Source of the DNA: Delftia tsuruhatensis NBRC 16741
GTDB lineage: Bacteria > Pseudomonadota > Gammaproteobacteria > Burkholderiales > Burkholderiaceae_C
Assembly: GCF_001571325.1 (NCBI RefSeq)
Contig: NZ_BCTO01000010.1
Coordinates: 62,001 to 126,000 of the forward strand
DNA length: 64,000 bases
Direction: 5' to 3'
A program made the position numbers and the translations under genes. Of the stretch, positions 43,726-57,785 are shown in pieces. Within the stretch, counting starts at the first letter, position 1. Every line of letters begins with the position of its first letter. The notes under the pieces were generated by a model, which saw nothing but the letters and a program-made list of their open reading frames with translations, made no database searches and was not told the origin of the DNA.

Positions 43726-44436
43726 ATGGCCCGCCTGCCCAGACTCACCATTGCGGATCTGCCGCATCACATCATCCAGCTCGGCAACAACGGCGCGGAC
43801 ATCTTCATCGATGCCCAGGACCGGGAGACCATGCTGGGGCTGCTGCGCGAGATGGCGCGCAGCTGCGAGCTGGCCGTGCATGCCTACGTGCTCCTGCCCA
43901 GCCAGTTCCACCTGCTGGCCACGCCGCGCACCGACGATGGCCTGCCCAGGTTCATGCAGGCCGTGGGCCGGCGCTATGTGCGCTACTTCAACGACCGCCA
44001 CGGCCGCAGCGGCACGCTGTGGGAAGGTCGCTATCGCGGCACGGTGCTGCAGCCCAGCTGGCTGCTGCCCACCATGGTCTTCATGGACGACAGCCCCGTG
44101 CGCGCCGGCCTGGTCCAGCGGCCGGCCGACTGGCCCTGGTCCAGCTACGCGCACAACGCCGGCCTGCGCAGCGACGCGCTGATCCAGCCCCATGCCGTGT
44201 TCTGGGAGCTGGGCAACACCCCGTTTGCGCGCGACGCGGCGTATGTGTCGGCCGTGGAAGAGGGCGTCAGCAGCGATGACGGTGAACGCATCAGCCAGTC
44301 GGCGCTGCGGGGCTGGGCGCTGGGCGATGAGCAATTCATTGCCGATTTACAACAGCGCACCGAGCGCCGCGTGACCCGCCAGCGCGCCGGCCGTCCGCCA
44401 GGACGGACCAATGAGCGCACCACAACAGTGCGTTAG
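43726..44436 (+). CDS. REP-type (Y1/HUH) transposase relative with degenerate catalytic motif
   Basis: A 236-residue single-domain protein of the REP-associated tyrosine transposase (IS200-like Y1) family. It has MARLPRLTIADLPHHIIQLGNN at the start, AVHAYVLLPSQFHLLATP and the Tyr region GRRYVRYFNDRHGRSGTLWEGRYRG. In active members the middle motif reads HAYVLMxNHxHLL; here the first metal His is Gln60 (QFH), so cleavage activity is doubtful. Also RGNN has become LGNN and DLNPVRAG has become DDSPVRAG. No inverted repeats or target duplication flank it, and the frame is intact, so it may be a retained, repurposed gene. Three GC-rich repeats elsewhere in the window are possible past substrates. 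Confidence 0.82.
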   Translation: MARLPRLTIADLPHHIIQLGNNGADIFIDAQDRETMLGLLREMARSCELAVHAYVLLPSQFHLLATPRTDDGLPRFMQAVGRRYVRYFNDRHGRSGTLWEGRYRGTVLQPSWLLPTMVFMDDSPVRAGLVQRPADWPWSSYAHNAGLRSDALIQPHAVFWELGNTPFARDAAYVSAVEEGVSSDDGERISQSALRGWALGDEQFIADLQQRTERRVTRQRAGRPPGRTNERTTTVR

Positions 44437-44624
44437 TACCCACTGATGGACTGCAAGTGCTTGATTCCTCATCGCAGGTCTCTGTGAAATAAATATGTCC
44501 CTTATTAATTTCCGATTTTTTTGTTCTGGAATTAATTGGGATCTGACCCTTATATAAATTTATTGCATGAGGTGATGCCTTGCCTTAATCTTGCGTTCCC
44601 TGCGAAAAATTTGAGGATTCCGCC
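44437..44624. other. AT-rich leader between the transposase-like gene and gltB
   Basis: This stretch is much more AT-rich than its surroundings. An imperfect inverted repeat (44498-44513 with 44528-44541, TCCC..ATTAATT and AATTAAT..GGGA) ends at GGGATCTGACCC, a sequence type I associate with the edges of REP-type transposase genes. The gltB promoter probably lies downstream of it. No reading frame of note. Confidence 0.5.
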
Positions 44625-49355
<4,731 letters not shown>

Positions 49356-49367
49356 CAAGGAAGCGAA

Positions 49368-49391
49368 GGATGCGGGCAGCAGCCCGCATCC
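49368..49391 (+). other. Intercistronic hairpin between gltB and gltD
   Basis: A perfect 10-bp stem (49368-49377 with 49382-49391) with an AGCA loop and no T-run, 12 bases after the gltB stop. It is unlikely to terminate; it may slow RNA decay from the 3' end or set the GltB:GltD ratio. Confidence 0.6.
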
Positions 49392-49424
49392 ATCCCTGCA
49401 CCCCACACATCAGGACAACGAATC

Positions 49425-50900
49425 ATGGGAAAGACCACCGGCTTCATGGAATATGAGCGCCTCGAGGAGGGCTATGCGCCCGTCGCCGAGCGCGTGAAGC
49501 ACTACAAGGAATTCGTCATCGGCCTCGATGACAGCCAGGCCAAGATCCAGGGCGCGCGCTGCATGGACTGCGGCACGCCGTTCTGCAACAACGGCTGCCC
49601 GGTCAACAACATCATTCCGGACTTCAACGACCTGGTCTTCCACGGCGGCTGGAAGAGCGCCAGCGCCGTGCTGCACAGCACCAACAACTTCCCCGAGTTC
49701 ACGGGCCGCATCTGCCCCGCCCCCTGCGAGGCCGCCTGCACCCTGAACATCAACGACGACGCCGTGGGCATCAAGTCCATCGAGCACGCCATCATCGACC
49801 GTGCCTGGGCCGAAGGCTGGGTCAAGCCGCTGCCCAGCAGCCGCAAGACCGGCAAGAAGGTCGCCGTGGTCGGCGCCGGCCCTGCAGGCCTGGCGGCCTC
49901 GCAGCAGCTGGCCCGCGCCGGCCACGATGTGACGCTGTTCGAGAAGAACGACCGCGTCGGCGGCCTGCTGCGCTACGGCATTCCCGACTTCAAGATGGAG
50001 AAGTCGCACATCGACCGCCGCGTCGAGCAGCTCGTGGCCGAAGGCGTCAAGATCCGTACCGGCGTGCTGGTGGCGGGCAAGGACGGCCTGGGCGAAGACT
50101 CCAAGGTCACCAACTGGGCCAAGGAAACCGTCAGCCCCGAGCAGCTCATGGCCGAGTTCGACGCCGTGCTGCTGACCGGCGGTGCCGAGCAGTCGCGCGA
50201 CCTGCCCGTGCCCGGCCGTGAGCTCAAGGGCATCCATTTCGCCATGGAGTTCCTGCCGCAGCAAAACAAGGTCAATGCCGGCGACAAGCTCAAGGGCCAG
50301 CTGCGTGCCGATGGCAAGCATGTCATCGTCATCGGTGGCGGCGACACGGGCTCCGACTGCGTGGGCACCAGCAACCGCCACGGCGCCGTAAGCGTGACCC
50401 AGTTCGAGCTGATGCCCATGCCGCCCGAGCAGGAGAACAAGCCCCTGGTCTGGCCCTACTGGCCGATCAAGCTGCGCACCAGCTCCAGCCACGAGGAAGG
50501 CTGCGAGCGCGAGTTCGCCATCGCCACCAAGGAGTTCATCGGCGAGAAGGGCCAAGTCACGGCCGTCAAGACCGTGCGCATCGAAATGAAGGACGGCAAG
50601 ATGGTCGAGGTGCCCGGCAGCGAGCAGGTGCTCAAGGCCGACCTGGTGCTGCTGGCCATGGGCTTCGTCAGCCCCGTGCAGGCCGTGCTCGATGCCTTTG
50701 GCGTGGACAAGGACGCACGCGGCAACGCCAAGGCCACTACCGACTTCACGGGCGGCTACGCCACCAGCGTGCCCAAGCTCTTCGCCGCCGGCGACGTGCG
50801 CCGCGGCCAGTCCCTGGTGGTCTGGGCCATCCGCGAAGGCCGCCAGGCCGCTCGCTCCATTGACGAGTTCCTCATGGGCACGTCCGACCTGCCTCGGTGA
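49425..50900 (+). CDS. gltD: Glutamate synthase (NADPH) small subunit
   Basis: Flavoprotein (491 residues) that takes electrons from NADPH and passes them through Fe-S clusters to GltB. The N-terminal cluster Cys are in [18 protein letters not shown] and [11 protein letters not shown]. The FAD motif is [14 protein letters not shown], the NADPH motif [16 protein letters not shown], and the C-terminal FAD loop [18 protein letters not shown]. It is 69 bases after gltB with a hairpin between, and is followed by a strong terminator. Confidence 0.97.
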   Translation: MGKTTGFMEYERLEEGYAPVAERVKHYKEFVIGLDDSQAKIQGARCMDCGTPFCNNGCPVNNIIPDFNDLVFHGGWKSASAVLHSTNNFPEFTGRICPAPCEAACTLNINDDAVGIKSIEHAIIDRAWAEGWVKPLPSSRKTGKKVAVVGAGPAGLAASQQLARAGHDVTLFEKNDRVGGLLRYGIPDFKMEKSHIDRRVEQLVAEGVKIRTGVLVAGKDGLGEDSKVTNWAKETVSPEQLMAEFDAVLLTGGAEQSRDLPVPGRELKGIHFAMEFLPQQNKVNAGDKLKGQLRADGKHVIVIGGGDTGSDCVGTSNRHGAVSVTQFELMPMPPEQENKPLVWPYWPIKLRTSSSHEEGCEREFAIATKEFIGEKGQVTAVKTVRIEMKDGKMVEVPGSEQVLKADLVLLAMGFVSPVQAVLDAFGVDKDARGNAKATTDFTGGYATSVPKLFAAGDVRRGQSLVVWAIREGRQAARSIDEFLMGTSDLPR

Positions 50901-50937
50901 GATGCCAACCCCGGAAGGGGCTTGGCCATAGACAAAG

Positions 50938-50970
50938 AAAAAGCCCTTGGTGATGAACCAAGGGCTTTTT
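50938..50970 (+). terminator. Terminator after gltBD (also usable from the other strand)
   Basis: A perfect 14-bp stem (50938-50951 with 50957-50970), a five-base loop, A-run on the left and T-run on the right. It ends the gltBD operon. Confidence 0.9.
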
Positions 50971-51004
50971 ATTACAAATTCCTCGTGTTTCAGCGTAGGC
51001 CCTT

Positions 51005-51120
51005 GAAACTGGCGCGCCCTAAAGCGAGGGACACCGAGGAAGGGCCTGGGCCGGCCGCGCCGCCCCGCACCGAGGGTGTCGTCCCCCTCTGGGGGAAGGC
51101 GCGAAGCGACTCAGGGGGAG
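51005..51120 (+). repeat. GC-rich intergenic repeat, copy B (overlaps the tatC stop)
   Basis: Starts GAAACTGGCGCG and ends with GGGGGAAGGCGCG, AAGCGACTCAGGGGGAG. Matches copies at 37995-38097 and 55719-55832. The reversed stop codon of tatC (51111-51113) and its last three codons lie inside the repeat, so the repeat has become the end of the gene. Confidence 0.72.
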
Positions 51121-51935
51121 GGTTTATCCTCTGCGGGCTTGTCCACTGCGGTGCCGGGTTCGGCTTCTTCTTCCGGCGCCTTGGAGACGCGGCTGAACCA
51201 GCCTGCACCCAGGATGCCGATCTCGTAAAGAATGCACATGGGCACGGCCAGGGCCAGCTGGGAGATCACGTCGGGCGGCGTGACCACGGCGGCGATGATG
51301 AAGGCCACCACGATGAAATAGCCGCGGAAGGACTTGAGCTTGGCGATGTCCACCAGGCCGAAGCGCACCAGCAGCATGACCACGATGGGCACCTGGAAGG
51401 CCAGGCCAAAGGCCAGGTACAGCGACAGGATGGCCTCCACATACGATGCAATGTCCGGCGTGGCCGCCACGCTGTCCGGGGTGAAGCCCTGGATGAAGGC
51501 GAACATCTTGTCGAGCACGAAGAACTGCACGAAGGCGATGCCGATATAGGCCAGCAGGCTGCCGAAGATGATCAGCGGCAGCGCAAAGCGCTTTTCATGG
51601 CTGTACAGGCCGGGCGCCACGAAGGCCCACATCTGGTACATGATCCAGGGCAGCACGGCCAAGATGCCCACCATCATCAGTACCTTGAGCGGCACGAAGA
51701 AGGGGGTGAACACGCCGACTGCGATGAGCTTGGCATCGGGCGGCATGTGGGCCTTGATCGGGTGGGCGATGAAGTCGATCAGCCCGTTGGGGCCGGGCCA
51801 TACGGCCAGCACGGCGATCGCCAGACCGATGCCGTAGATGCAGTAGAGCAGGCGGTCGCGCAGCTCCATCAGGTGCTGGACGAAAGGCTGCTCGGTGCCT
51901 GCCAGCTCGTCGTCTTTAGGTGGAATGTCGGACAT
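51111..51935 (-). CDS. tatC: Sec-independent protein translocase TatC
   Basis: Core receptor of the twin-arginine export system that recognises RR signal peptides such as that of MsrP. The 274-residue product has FVQHLMELRDRLLYCI (conserved HLxELRxR), six membrane helices, the FVxPGLYxxEK loop (FVAPGLYSHEKRFALPL) and TPPDVISQLALAVPM. The C-terminal tail is acidic (APEEEAEPGTAVDKPAEDKPSP), and its last residues are encoded by the GC-rich repeat. It lies 150 bases after tatB. Confidence 0.96.
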   Translation of the reverse strand: MSDIPPKDDELAGTEQPFVQHLMELRDRLLYCIYGIGLAIAVLAVWPGPNGLIDFIAHPIKAHMPPDAKLIAVGVFTPFFVPLKVLMMVGILAVLPWIMYQMWAFVAPGLYSHEKRFALPLIIFGSLLAYIGIAFVQFFVLDKMFAFIQGFTPDSVAATPDIASYVEAILSLYLAFGLAFQVPIVVMLLVRFGLVDIAKLKSFRGYFIVVAFIIAAVVTPPDVISQLALAVPMCILYEIGILGAGWFSRVSKAPEEEAEPGTAVDKPAEDKPSP

Positions 51936-52085
51936 GGTGCGAAACCGCGGCGGGCCGCAAGGGCGTCCACGGACCTGGTATGAAAAGCAGAAAGCCCGAC
52001 GGATCGGGCAGGGTGGGGCGATGGCGGGTGCCCGGGTGGCAGAGGCTGGGCCGGTTGCCTCGTGGCCCGCTGCGCGCCAGCATCT

Positions 52086-52583
52086 TCAGCGGGTCTTCTG
52101 GGGACGAAAGCGCGCCACGCGCGCCGCGCCCGACTGCGCCTTGGTGCGCACGCCGGCCCGGGCCTTGTACCACTGGGGCACGGCAGCACGCTTGAGGCGC
52201 CAGTTCTTGCCCGGGTGGCGGTAGGCCGGCGCCACGGCGCTGTACGTATCGCTGTCGGAGCCGTAGGAAGAGGAGTCGTACGAGGAAGACGTGCCGTTGA
52301 GCGATGCCGTGGACTCGTTCCAGTCCTTCTCGAAATTGGCGGCCGAAGTGTGGATGGACTGCTCGACGTCACGCGCCGCGCCTTCCACCGTGTCCTTCAT
52401 CTTGCGCAACTCGTCGAGTTCCATCGAACGGTTGACCTCGGCCTTCACATCGGAGACGTAGCGCTGGGCCTTGCCCAGCAGGGTACCGACGGTGCGCGCC
52501 ACGCGCGGCAGCTTCTCGGGGCCGATGACCACGAGAGCCACGGCGCCGATCAGCGCCATCTTGGACAGACCGATATCAAACAT
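52086..52583 (-). CDS. tatB: Sec-independent protein translocase TatB
   Basis: Partner of TatC in the substrate receptor complex. The 165-residue product has the N-terminal helix [21 protein letters not shown] followed by [12 protein letters not shown] (the conserved GPEKLP hinge) and an amphipathic helix. The long C-terminal part is Ser-rich and then very basic ([19 protein letters not shown]), as in other beta-proteobacterial TatB. It starts 21 bases after the tatA stop. Confidence 0.94.
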   Translation of the reverse strand: MFDIGLSKMALIGAVALVVIGPEKLPRVARTVGTLLGKAQRYVSDVKAEVNRSMELDELRKMKDTVEGAARDVEQSIHTSAANFEKDWNESTASLNGTSSSYDSSSYGSDSDTYSAVAPAYRHPGKNWRLKRAAVPQWYKARAGVRTKAQSGAARVARFRPQKTR

Positions 52584-52604
52584 GGAGGCTTGGCGTGCGG
52601 ACCA

Positions 52605-52844
52605 TCAGCTCTTTTGCTTGGCTTCGACGTCGATGGTGGCCTTGTCGGTGGCTGTCTGGCCTGCAACCTGGCCAGGGGCAGCTGCGGGGGTGTCGGTGGA
52701 GGTCGAGCCGTCCTTCACACCGTCCTTGAAGCCCTTGACTGCACCGCCAAGGTCGGAACCGATGTTCTTCAGCTTCTTGGTTCCGAACACCAGAACCACG
52801 ATGGCCAGGACGATCAGCCAATGCCAGATGGAAAACGAGCCCAT
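52605..52844 (-). CDS. tatA: Sec-independent protein translocase TatA
   Basis: Pore-forming Tat subunit of 79 residues. [21 protein letters not shown] is the membrane helix, followed by the [21 protein letters not shown] hinge and amphipathic helix, and a polar tail. First of tatABC; 155 bases downstream of the HIT gene, so it may have its own promoter. Confidence 0.95.
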   Translation of the reverse strand: MGSFSIWHWLIVLAIVVLVFGTKKLKNIGSDLGGAVKGFKDGVKDGSTSTDTPAAAPGQVAGQTATDKATIDVEAKQKS

Positions 52845-52999
52845 GAGAATCTCTCCTAAGAATTGCAGATCATTTTAGACGCCGGGCCATGGCGGCAGTT
52901 CGCAAGGCCCCACAAAAGCCGTTCGGCCGGCGCATGTACGCAGAAGTCGCAAGCAAGAGGCGGGCCATCTTGCGCGCAAGCCTGCGTCCAGCAAAGGCT

Positions 53000-53362
53000 T
53001 CAGCCCTTCAGCCAGGGGCGGGGGCCGCCCATGACATGGATGTGCAGATGGTGGACTTCCTGTCCGCCCTCGGTGCCGGTGTTGACCACCAGACGGAAAC
53101 CGCCATCGGGATACGGATTGCAGCCTTGCTCGGCGGCCAGGCGGGGCGCCAGCACCATCATGCGGCCCAGCAGCGCAGCGTCGTCGGCCTGGACCTGGGC
53201 CATGGAGGGGATGTGCTTCTTGGGCACCATCAGAAAGTGGATGGGCGCGCCGGGATGGATGTCGTGGAAGGCGAAGACTTCATCGTCTTCATAGACCTTG
53301 CGGGAAGGGATCTCGCCTTTGATGATGCGGCAAAACAGGCAGTTCGGGTCGTGGTCGTGCAT
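53000..53362 (-). CDS. HIT family (HINT-type) purine nucleoside phosphoramidase
   Basis: A 120-residue nucleotide hydrolase of the HINT branch that cleaves AMP-lysine or AMP-phosphoramidates. It has CLFCRIIKGEIPSRKVYEDD at the start (Zn Cys pair in many members) and the His triad HHLHIHVMGG near the end. It often sits beside hisE and tat genes in beta-proteobacteria, as here. Confidence 0.93.
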   Translation of the reverse strand: MHDHDPNCLFCRIIKGEIPSRKVYEDDEVFAFHDIHPGAPIHFLMVPKKHIPSMAQVQADDAALLGRMMVLAPRLAAEQGCNPYPDGGFRLVVNTGTEGGQEVHHLHIHVMGGPRPWLKG

Positions 53363-53404
53363 GGCGCTACGGGAGTCCTGGGAAGCTGGCGTTGGATCGA
53401 AAAA

Positions 53405-54436
53405 TCAGGGTGAATTGTCGTTGATGTGCAGTGTCTGGCGCACGCCGATGTCGCTGCGGTGCTGCTGGAGCCAGTGCTGTCCCTGCTCGCGCCCCAGTTC
53501 GAACAGCTCGCGCACGAAACGCATGTCCGAGCGCGTCTTGGTCGAGGCGCCGTAGCCCTTGAGCACCGCGCCGCCGTCCACGCGGTGCAGCAGCACCTTT
53601 TTGTAGCGTGCCGGGTCCAGCTTGCCCTGCTCCAGCAGGCGCTTGACGAATTCGATGGCGCGCAGCTCGGACAGCAGGCCGGCGTTGAAGGTGACCTCGT
53701 TCATGCGGTCCATGATGTCGGCCGCCGTGTTGGGCAGGTCGGTGTGCTCGATGGGATTGATCTGCACCAGCAGGATGTCGCTGGACGCCGTGCCGTAGAT
53801 CAGGGGATACAGGGCGGGATTGCCCGAGAAACCGCCGTCCCAGTAAGGCTCGCCATCGATTTCCACGGCCTTGAACAGCTGGGGCAGGCAGGCCGAGGCC
53901 ATGACCGCGTCGGCACTGAGCCTTCTGCCCGAAAAGATGCTTCCCCGGCCTGTGCGCACATTGGTGGCGCAGACAAAGACCTTGGGCACCACGCCCTCCA
54001 CGGGCGGACGCGTCAGCGCCTCGAAATCCACGACCCGTTCGAGCAGCTTGCGCAGCGGGTTGATGTCCAGCGGGTTGGTCTGGTAGGGCGAGAAGAACTG
54101 GTTGAGCACGCCCATGAAGGGGCTGCCCGGCAATGGCGCGCCCCACATCAGGCTGCCCATGGTGCCCACGCCTTCCCACAGTTCGGTCAGCGAGGCGCGG
54201 GCCAATTGGGCGCCCAGCGCCTGGGCGGCCACAGGATCGCTTTCCTGGCGCGCGGCCTGGGCAAAGCCCTGTGCCAGGGCCACGGCATTCATGGCGCCGG
54301 CGCTGGTGCCGCTGATGCCGTCGAAGACAAGGCTGCCGTCTTCCAGCAGTGCGTCCAGCACGCCCCAGGTCAGGGCGCCGTGCGAGCCCCCGCCCTGCAG
54401 GGCGAGGTTGATCTTGCAGGTCGGGGTGGAGGACAT
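53405..54436 (-). CDS. Patatin-like phospholipase
   Basis: A 343-residue lipid acyl hydrolase of the bacterial patatin family. It has the oxyanion loop LALQGGGSHGALTWG, nucleophile Ser in ISGTSAGAMNAVAL (GxSxG) and the catalytic Asp in YWDGGFSGNP. No signal peptide is evident, so it acts in the cytoplasm or at the inner face of the membrane, or is exported another way. It is inserted between the small membrane protein and HIT genes within the his-tat block. Substrates could be phospholipids or stored polyhydroxyalkanoate; the sequence does not decide. Confidence 0.9.
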   Translation of the reverse strand: MSSTPTCKINLALQGGGSHGALTWGVLDALLEDGSLVFDGISGTSAGAMNAVALAQGFAQAARQESDPVAAQALGAQLARASLTELWEGVGTMGSLMWGAPLPGSPFMGVLNQFFSPYQTNPLDINPLRKLLERVVDFEALTRPPVEGVVPKVFVCATNVRTGRGSIFSGRRLSADAVMASACLPQLFKAVEIDGEPYWDGGFSGNPALYPLIYGTASSDILLVQINPIEHTDLPNTAADIMDRMNEVTFNAGLLSELRAIEFVKRLLEQGKLDPARYKKVLLHRVDGGAVLKGYGASTKTRSDMRFVRELFELGREQGQHWLQQHRSDIGVRQTLHINDNSP

Positions 54437-54455
54437 GGCGGGCGGGCCGGCGGCT

Positions 54456-54848
54456 TCAGCGGTCCACGGCCTGGTTGCGGTTCATGGCGACCATGCCGCG
54501 CACGATGCGGTACAGGAACCAGATGGAGATCACCGTCCAGGCGATCCAGCCGGGCACGAAGAACAGCAGCCACAGAGGTGCCGTGACCAGGTACAGGATG
54601 CCGGCCCAGATCACGCTGCGGATGCGCCACGAGAAATGGTTGGCCATCCAGCTGCCTTCGGCGTCGCCGCGCTTGACCAGGTCGATGATCAGGGCGATCA
54701 CCAGCAGCGCGATGCTGGGCTGGGCGCCGGGCACGACGGCGGCCACGGCCACCACCAGGTGCAGCAGGTAGCTGACCCAGCCCCAGGCCTTGAGGCCTTC
54801 GATGCGGGACTGGTCCAGGGCACGGACTTCGATGTAATCGTCATTCAT
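54456..54848 (-). CDS. Small four-helix inner-membrane protein (DUF4870-like)
   Basis: Function unknown. The 130-residue product has a short soluble N-terminus ([20 protein letters not shown]) and four hydrophobic helices ([68 protein letters not shown]), with a polar HFSWRIRSV loop between helix pairs. It resembles DUF4870 membrane proteins. The start overlaps the hisE stop (54845-54848), so its translation is tied to the histidine genes. Confidence 0.8.
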   Translation of the reverse strand: MNDDYIEVRALDQSRIEGLKAWGWVSYLLHLVVAVAAVVPGAQPSIALLVIALIIDLVKRGDAEGSWMANHFSWRIRSVIWAGILYLVTAPLWLLFFVPGWIAWTVISIWFLYRIVRGMVAMNRNQAVDR

Positions 54849-55258
54849 GGCAGCGGTCCTTTCTCGTTCACATCACGTTCCTGGGCCTTGCGCAGCGCCT
54901 TTTCCTCGATACCGCTGGTGCCTTCGCGGCGCTCCAGCTCGGCAACGACCTGGGCGGGCGTCAGGCCATAGTGGGCCAGGGCGATCATGCTATGGAACCA
55001 CAGATCGGCCACTTCGTAGAGGATTTTGCCGGCGTCCCCGCCATGGTCTGCGTCCTTGGCGGCCATGACGACTTCGGTGGCCTCTTCGCCGATCTTCTTC
55101 AAAAAGGCATCCGGGCCCTTGTGCAGCAGGCGGGCGACGTAGCTTTTGTCGGGGTCGCCGCCGTTGGCGGGCTTGCGGCTTTCGATGACGGCGGCCAGGC
55201 GCGCCAGGGCGTCCTGCGAGGAAGTGCTTGCGGTGTCGTTCATGTTCGTGGAATTCAT
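54845..55258 (-). CDS. hisE: Phosphoribosyl-ATP pyrophosphatase
   Basis: Removes pyrophosphate from phosphoribosyl-ATP in histidine synthesis. The 137-residue product shows the MazG-like fold: [37 protein letters not shown], then [23 protein letters not shown] with the EExxE and ExxD metal ligands. I chose the ATG at 55258, which overlaps the hisI stop; an ATG at 55243 is possible. A distinct HisI precedes it, so the two activities are on separate proteins. Confidence 0.95.
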   Translation of the reverse strand: MNSTNMNDTASTSSQDALARLAAVIESRKPANGGDPDKSYVARLLHKGPDAFLKKIGEEATEVVMAAKDADHGGDAGKILYEVADLWFHSMIALAHYGLTPAQVVAELERREGTSGIEEKALRKAQERDVNEKGPLP

Positions 55259-55653
55259 TTGTAGATCGATTCGGGGTCTTTCAAGACCGGATCGACGGCC
55301 TGCCACTGGCCATCGCGCAGCACGCTGTAGAAGCAGCTGTGGCGCCCCGTATGGCAGGCAATGCCGGGCTCGTGGCCGGTCTGGGTGATCTTGAGCAGGA
55401 CCACGTCGTTGTCGCAGTCGATGCGCACCTCGTGCACGGTCTGCACGTGGCCCGATTCCTCGCCCTTGAACCACAGCTTGTTGCGCGAGCGGCTGAAATA
55501 GACGGCGCGGCCCAGCTCGGCCGTCTTGGCCAGGGCCTCGCGGTTCATCCAGGCGAACATCAGCACGTCGCCCGTGTCCTTTTCCTGCGCGATCACGGGC
55601 ACCAGGCCCTGCGCATCCCATTTGACTTGATCTAGCCAGTTCATTGCCTGCAT
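55255..55653 (-). CDS. hisI: Phosphoribosyl-AMP cyclohydrolase
   Basis: Opens the purine ring of phosphoribosyl-AMP; needs Zn and Mg. The 132-residue product has [51 protein letters not shown] (Asp cluster) and the Zn-binding [10 protein letters not shown]. The ATG at 55653 follows AGGA; an ATG at 55644 is also possible. A 244-bp gap with a GC-rich repeat separates it from hisF upstream. Confidence 0.95.
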   Translation of the reverse strand: MQAMNWLDQVKWDAQGLVPVIAQEKDTGDVLMFAWMNREALAKTAELGRAVYFSRSRNKLWFKGEESGHVQTVHEVRIDCDNDVVLLKITQTGHEPGIACHTGRHSCFYSVLRDGQWQAVDPVLKDPESIYK

Positions 55654-55718
55654 TGTGAATATCCTGGGTTGGAATCCCTGTGACAGCATTGTCAGGAATT
55701 GCCTGGATTGAAAATACA

Positions 55719-55832
55719 CCCCCTGAGTCGCTTCGCGCCTTCCCCCTCTCTCGCTGCGCGGGAGGGAGACGACAGCCTTGCTGCGGGGCGGCCCTTGCTC
55801 GCTGTCCCTGGTCCCTTGGGCCGCGCCGGTTT
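55719..55832 (-). repeat. GC-rich intergenic repeat, copy C (reversed), inside the his block
   Basis: Read on the minus strand it starts GAAACCGGCGCGG and ends GGGGGAAGGCGCG, AAGCGACTCAGGGGG, nearly identical at its right end to copy B. It lies in the 244-bp gap (55654-55897) between hisF and hisI, which otherwise holds only a short inverted repeat (TGACA 55681-55685 with TGTCA 55690-55694) and no gene. Confidence 0.7.
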
Positions 55833-55897
55833 CATGGGTTGTGGGCGGCGCGAGCGCCATGGAAAACTGAAATGAAGGAGTCCGCCGACGCGCCGTA

Positions 55898-56698
55898 TCA
55901 GAGGCGCACGGGCACGCCGCGCTCGGCCATGCGCTGCTTGGCCTGGCCCACGGTGAATTCGCCATAGTGGAAGATGCTGGCGGCCAGCACGGCGTCGGCG
56001 CCGCCCAGGGTCACGCCATCGGCCAGGTCGTCCAGCGAGCCCACGCCGCCGGAGGCGATCACGGGCACGGGCACGGCGTCGCTGACGGCGCGCGTGAGCT
56101 TCAGGTCGAACCCGGACTTGGTGCCGTCGCGGTCCATGCTTGTCAGCAGGATCTCGCCCGCGCCGCGGCGCGCCATTTCTGCGGCCCACTGCACGGCGTC
56201 CAGGCCGGTGTTCTTGCGTCCGCCGTGGCTGTAGACATCCCAGCCGGGGCCGGCGGCGCGGCCGTCGGTGCCGATGCGCTGCTCGTCTTCGGCGGTGCGG
56301 CGCTTGGCGTCGATGGCCACGACGATGCACTGCGCGCCGTACTTGTCGGAGGCGGCATTGATCACATCGGGATTGGCGATGGCGGCCGAGTTGAAGCTGG
56401 TCTTGTCGGCGCCCGCGTTGAGCAGGCGGCGCACGTCCTCGACGGTGCGCACGCCACCGCCCACGGTCAGCGGAATGAAGACCTGGCTGGCCACCGATTC
56501 GATGATGGGCAGGATCAGGTCTCGGCCATCGCTGGTGGCCGTGATGTCCAGGAAGGTCAGCTCGTCCGCGCCCTGGGCGTTGTAGCGCGCGGCGATCTCC
56601 ACCGGGTCGCCCGCATCGCGCAGCTCCACGAAGTTCACGCCTTTGACGACGCGCCCTCCCGTGACGTCAAGACAGGGGATGATGCGTTTGGCAAGCAT
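55898..56698 (-). CDS. hisF: Imidazole glycerol phosphate synthase cyclase subunit
   Basis: Cyclase half of the HisFH complex; makes imidazole glycerol phosphate and AICAR. The 266-residue (beta-alpha)8 barrel has [22 protein letters not shown] (catalytic Asp), [23 protein letters not shown] and [13 protein letters not shown]. The ATG at 56698 gives the family start [11 protein letters not shown]; an upstream ATG at 56728 adds ten unlikely residues. Here hisBHA are not immediately upstream; galE is. Confidence 0.95.
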   Translation of the reverse strand: MLAKRIIPCLDVTGGRVVKGVNFVELRDAGDPVEIAARYNAQGADELTFLDITATSDGRDLILPIIESVASQVFIPLTVGGGVRTVEDVRRLLNAGADKTSFNSAAIANPDVINAASDKYGAQCIVVAIDAKRRTAEDEQRIGTDGRAAGPGWDVYSHGGRKNTGLDAVQWAAEMARRGAGEILLTSMDRDGTKSGFDLKLTRAVSDAVPVPVIASGGVGSLDDLADGVTLGGADAVLAASIFHYGEFTVGQAKQRMAERGVPVRL

Positions 56699-56774
56699 GG
56701 GCAGACTCGTGGCTAGGGCGTGAAACAAGGGCGAAAAGATACCACGCCCTCGGCGTCCGCAGGCGCTGCGGGGT

Positions 56775-57785
56775 TCAGCGCTTGAGACCTGCGGCCTGGC
56801 TTTGCCAGCGCCATGCGTCCTCGCACATGCGGTCCAGGTCCAGCATGGCCTTCCAGCCCAGCAGGCGCTCGGCCTCGGCGGGGTCGGCCCAGCACTGGGC
56901 CACGTCGCCGGGGCGGCGCGCCACGATCTGGTAGGGCACGGGGCGGCCGCTGGCGCGCTCGAAGGCCTTGACCATCTCCAGCACCGAGACCGGGCGCCCC
57001 GTGCCCAGGTTCACCGTCAGCAGGCCTTGCTGTTCACGCAGATGGCGCAGCGCCGCCAGGTGGCCGCGCGCCAGGTCGGTGACGTGGATGTAGTCACGCA
57101 CGCCCGTGCCGTCCGGCGTGGCGTAGTCATCCCCATAGACACTGAGCTGCTGGCGCTGGCCGATGGCGACCTGCGAGACGTAGGGCATGAGGTTGTTGGG
57201 GATGTCGCGCGGGTCCTCGCCGATCAGGCCGCTTTCATGGGCGCCCACGGGATTGAAGTAGCGCAGCCGTGCCAGGCGCCACTGGCCGGGCTCGGCGCGG
57301 TCCAGGTCGGCCAGCATTTCCTCGATCCACAGCTTGCTGCGGCCGTAGGGGTTGGTGGCAGACAGCGGGAAATCCTCGCGGATCGGCAGGCTGGCCGGGT
57401 CGCCGTAGACCGTGGCCGAGGAGGAGAACACCAGGCTGTGCACGCCCGCTGCCTGCATGGCCTGCAGCAGGGCGACCGTGCCGCCCACGTTGTGTTCGTA
57501 GTAGCGCAGTGGCTGGGCCACGGATTCGCCCACGGCCTTGAGTGCGGCGAAGTGGATCACCTCGCGGATGGAGTGCTCGGCAAACACCCGGTCCAGCGCG
57601 GCGCGGTCGCGCACATCGCCTTCCACGCACAGCGGGCGCCGGCCCGTGATGCGTTCCATGCGGGCTAGCACGTCGGCGCTGCTGTTGCTGAAGTTGTCGT
57701 AGATCAGGTAGGGCTCGCCTGCGGCGGCCAGCTCCACGCAGGTGTGGGAGCCGATGAAGCCGGCGCCGCCTGTGACCAGGATCAT
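56775..57785 (-). CDS. galE: UDP-glucose/UDP-N-acetylglucosamine 4-epimerase
   Basis: Interconverts UDP-glucose/UDP-galactose and probably UDP-GlcNAc/UDP-GalNAc. The 336-residue SDR-type protein has [16 protein letters not shown] (NAD site), [14 protein letters not shown] (Tyr-x3-Lys) and [17 protein letters not shown]. The position equal to E. coli Tyr299 is Cys298 (DVAQCWADP), the residue that in the human enzyme allows N-acetylated sugars. It is divergent from pelA, so it may supply UDP-GalNAc for Pel polysaccharide, although UDP-galactose supply for LPS is also possible. Confidence 0.93.
   Translation of the reverse strand: MILVTGGAGFIGSHTCVELAAAGEPYLIYDNFSNSSADVLARMERITGRRPLCVEGDVRDRAALDRVFAEHSIREVIHFAALKAVGESVAQPLRYYEHNVGGTVALLQAMQAAGVHSLVFSSSATVYGDPASLPIREDFPLSATNPYGRSKLWIEEMLADLDRAEPGQWRLARLRYFNPVGAHESGLIGEDPRDIPNNLMPYVSQVAIGQRQQLSVYGDDYATPDGTGVRDYIHVTDLARGHLAALRHLREQQGLLTVNLGTGRPVSVLEMVKAFERASGRPVPYQIVARRPGDVAQCWADPAEAERLLGWKAMLDLDRMCEDAWRWQSQAAGLKR

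Noticed and set aside
43726..44541. A complete insertion sequence
   Set aside because: No terminal inverted repeats, target duplication or second gene were found around the transposase-like gene.
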